61,779 nucleotides of DNA from Rhodanobacter sp. PCA2 (lineage in GTDB: Bacteria; Pseudomonadota; Gammaproteobacteria; Xanthomonadales; Rhodanobacteraceae), in the NCBI RefSeq assembly GCF_013620825.1, contig NZ_NJIC01000019.1, forward strand, positions 131,334-193,112, written 5' to 3'. Under the pieces are notes generated by a model, which saw only the letters and a program-made list of their open reading frames with translations, did no database searches and was not told the origin of the DNA. The position numbers and the translations under genes are program-made. Numbering within the stretch: the first letter of the stretch is position 1; each line of letters opens with the position of its first letter. This document shows positions 60,087 through 61,779 of the stretch, one piece after another.

Positions 60087-60140
60087 AAAGAAGCACGCCC
60101 CCAATACCTGGATCCCTTCAAACATCTGGATACCGCGTCC

Positions 60141-61619
60141 ATGAAGATCGAACTGCAACGTGCATTGTCGGATGAAGATCTCCTCCAATACCCCTGCGAC
60201 TGCCTTGTCGTGGGTATCGCCGCGGAGGAGGGCGGTGCATCGCAGACCTTGCTGACGTCCATCGACCAGGCCAGCGACGGCTTGCTTGCACGGCTCCGCA
60301 GCGAGCGGGAATTGCCGCGCAAGGCCGGGCAGACGTTGCTGCTCCATGCCGTCGCCGGGGTGGCTGCCAGGCGACTTCTGCTGGTTGGCCTGCAGGATGT
60401 CGGCACCGATGATGCCATCAGGTTCCAGAAGGCAGCCCGGGCAGCGGCCGCTGCCATCATGGGCAGTCGCGCGGTGTCGATCGCATGGATGGTGGGCAAT
60501 ACGTCGGATCGGCTGATGCTGTCGGTACTGGCGCTGCAGGAGGCCGATTACCGATGCGACCACTACCGGAAGGTGGAGGAGAATCCGCTGGAGCGCACGG
60601 CGTGCCTCTTTACGGCCACCGATGATGTATCGACCCAACGGCGCGTGGCAGAAGCCGTGGCCATCGCCCATGGCGTGGCCCTGGCACGGGACCTCGGCAA
60701 CGCGCCGGCCAATGTCTGCACGCCCACCTATCTCGGCGATGCGGCGAAGGCCCTCGCGCAACACTCGGCATGCGAAGTCGAAGTGCTGGGCCGTGAAGAG
60801 ATCGGGAAGCTGGGCATGGGGGCGTTCCTGGCCGTTGCACGCGGTTCCGCGGAACCGCCGCAACTGATCGTCGTGAACTACCGTGGCGGACAGGACGGCT
60901 CCGCGCCGATCGCCCTGGTGGGGAAGGGCGTCACCTTCGATTCGGGCGGCATCTCGATCAAGCCGGCCGAGGCCATGGACGAGATGAAGTACGACATGGG
61001 CGGCGCAGCCAGCGTGCTGGGCGCCTTGCATGCCTGCGTGGAACTGAAGCTTCCGATCAACGTGGTGGGCGTCATCGCCGCCTGCGAGAACATGCCGGGC
61101 GGCAATGCGCTCAAGCCGGGCGACGTGATCCGCAGCCTCTCGGGCAAGACCATCGAGGTGCTCAACACCGATGCCGAAGGGCGCCTGATCCTGTGCGATG
61201 CGCTCACCTATGTGCAGCAGCGCTTCTCGCCGGCCTTGACCATCGACCTGGCGACGCTGACGGGCGCGTGCGTGGTCGCACTCGGCAACGTGCACAGCGG
61301 GCTATACGCCAACGACGACACGCTGGCCACACAACTGATGGCGGCGGGAACCAAGGTTGGCGACCGCGCCTGGCGGATGCCGCTCGATGACGATTATCAG
61401 GAACAACTCAAATCGTCCATCGCCGATGTCGCCAACCTTGGCGGCCGCACGGGCGGAAGCATCACGGCAGCGTGCTTCCTCTCCCGCTTCGTCGAAGGCA
61501 AGTGGGCGCACATGGACATCGCCGGCACGGCCTGGAAGGGCGGTGCGAACAAGGGTGGCACCGGGCGACCGGTATCGCTGCTGGCGCAATTCCTCGTTGA
61601 TGCGGCGGCGCCTGTCTGA
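60141..61619 (+). CDS. pepA: Leucyl aminopeptidase (M17, PepA)
   Basis: A 492-residue manganese/zinc aminopeptidase that removes N-terminal residues, and in some relatives cleaves Cys-Gly. The signature NTDAEGRL is at residues 342-349, and VGKGVTFDSGGISIKPA and YDMGGAASVLG hold the metal and lysine ligands. It follows the DAHPS-like gene by 54 bases and precedes a thioredoxin reductase gene by 71. No signal peptide. Cys-Gly hydrolysis would fit the sulfur-compound theme but is speculation. Confidence 0.95.
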   Translation: MKIELQRALSDEDLLQYPCDCLVVGIAAEEGGASQTLLTSIDQASDGLLARLRSERELPRKAGQTLLLHAVAGVAARRLLLVGLQDVGTDDAIRFQKAARAAAAAIMGSRAVSIAWMVGNTSDRLMLSVLALQEADYRCDHYRKVEENPLERTACLFTATDDVSTQRRVAEAVAIAHGVALARDLGNAPANVCTPTYLGDAAKALAQHSACEVEVLGREEIGKLGMGAFLAVARGSAEPPQLIVVNYRGGQDGSAPIALVGKGVTFDSGGISIKPAEAMDEMKYDMGGAASVLGALHACVELKLPINVVGVIAACENMPGGNALKPGDVIRSLSGKTIEVLNTDAEGRLILCDALTYVQQRFSPALTIDLATLTGACVVALGNVHSGLYANDDTLATQLMAAGTKVGDRAWRMPLDDDYQEQLKSSIADVANLGGRTGGSITAACFLSRFVEGKWAHMDIAGTAWKGGANKGGTGRPVSLLAQFLVDAAAPV

Positions 61620-61678
61620 ACGTTCAGGGGAGGTCGCACAGCGCGATCCACCGATATACGACAGCGACCAATATCTGA

Positions 61679-61779
<101 letters not shown>

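Overview
The window looks like a chromosomal segment of a GC-rich gammaproteobacterium, probably of the Xanthomonadales (Lysobacter/Rhodanobacter-like). Three things suggest this: the TonB-receptor-rich gene content, repeats built on a CATTCCTGCGAACGCAGGAAT hairpin, and a filamentous-phage-type DUF3653 gene. The taxonomic call is inference; no rRNA gene or other phylogenetic marker is present. The organism appears able to oxidise hydrogen and fix CO2 through the Calvin cycle.

Positions 1-26,200 form a lithoautotrophy island. The left edge holds the tail of a [NiFe]-hydrogenase gene set (HiPIP-like protein, maturation protease, small accessory protein) whose structural genes lie outside the window. 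A NiCoT nickel permease and a TonB receptor follow. Next come cbbR and the divergent cbbLSXFPTA operon: red-type RuBisCO with its activase CbbX, FBPase, phosphoribulokinase, transketolase and aldolase. On the opposite strand a long, mostly overlapping operon reads TPR protein, two small membrane proteins, NifU-Rieske protein, NHL protein, hypF, hypC, SIS protein, hypD, hypE, hypA, hypB, hoxA-like activator, zinc-ribbon protein. This accessory set resembles that of actinobacterial-type (group 1h) hydrogenases. HypA here lacks its zinc-binding domain.

Positions 26,400-34,000 are a patchwork: fdhD with a YdeP-type molybdopterin oxidoreductase, a P-type ATPase, an IS3 orfA remnant, an intact and a fragmentary DUF3653 gene, a merR remnant, and REP-like repeats.

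Positions 33,800-45,200 hold a probable hydantoin/cyclic-ureide uptake and hydrolysis locus: a MalT-type LuxR regulator, a TonB receptor, hyuA, hyuB, a cytoplasmic tandem-avidin-domain protein, and a divergent NCS1 (CodB-like) permease. Both promoter regions share the element TACCC-N4-GGGTGGGT.

Positions 45,300-61,779 hold a second accessory system. A MocR-type regulator is divergent from an operon encoding an STN-domain TonB receptor, an SbmA/YddA-like ABC transporter, thioredoxin, an unknown protein, an S9 peptidase whose N-terminal domain is a paralogue of that unknown protein, and a Cds1-like PLP enzyme; a strong intrinsic terminator follows. Then come an M3 oligopeptidase, a DAHP-synthase-fold protein that has lost its catalytic residues, leucyl aminopeptidase and the start of a thioredoxin reductase. 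The combination suggests uptake and dismantling of a peptide-like, probably sulfur- or disulfide-containing compound; this is inference.
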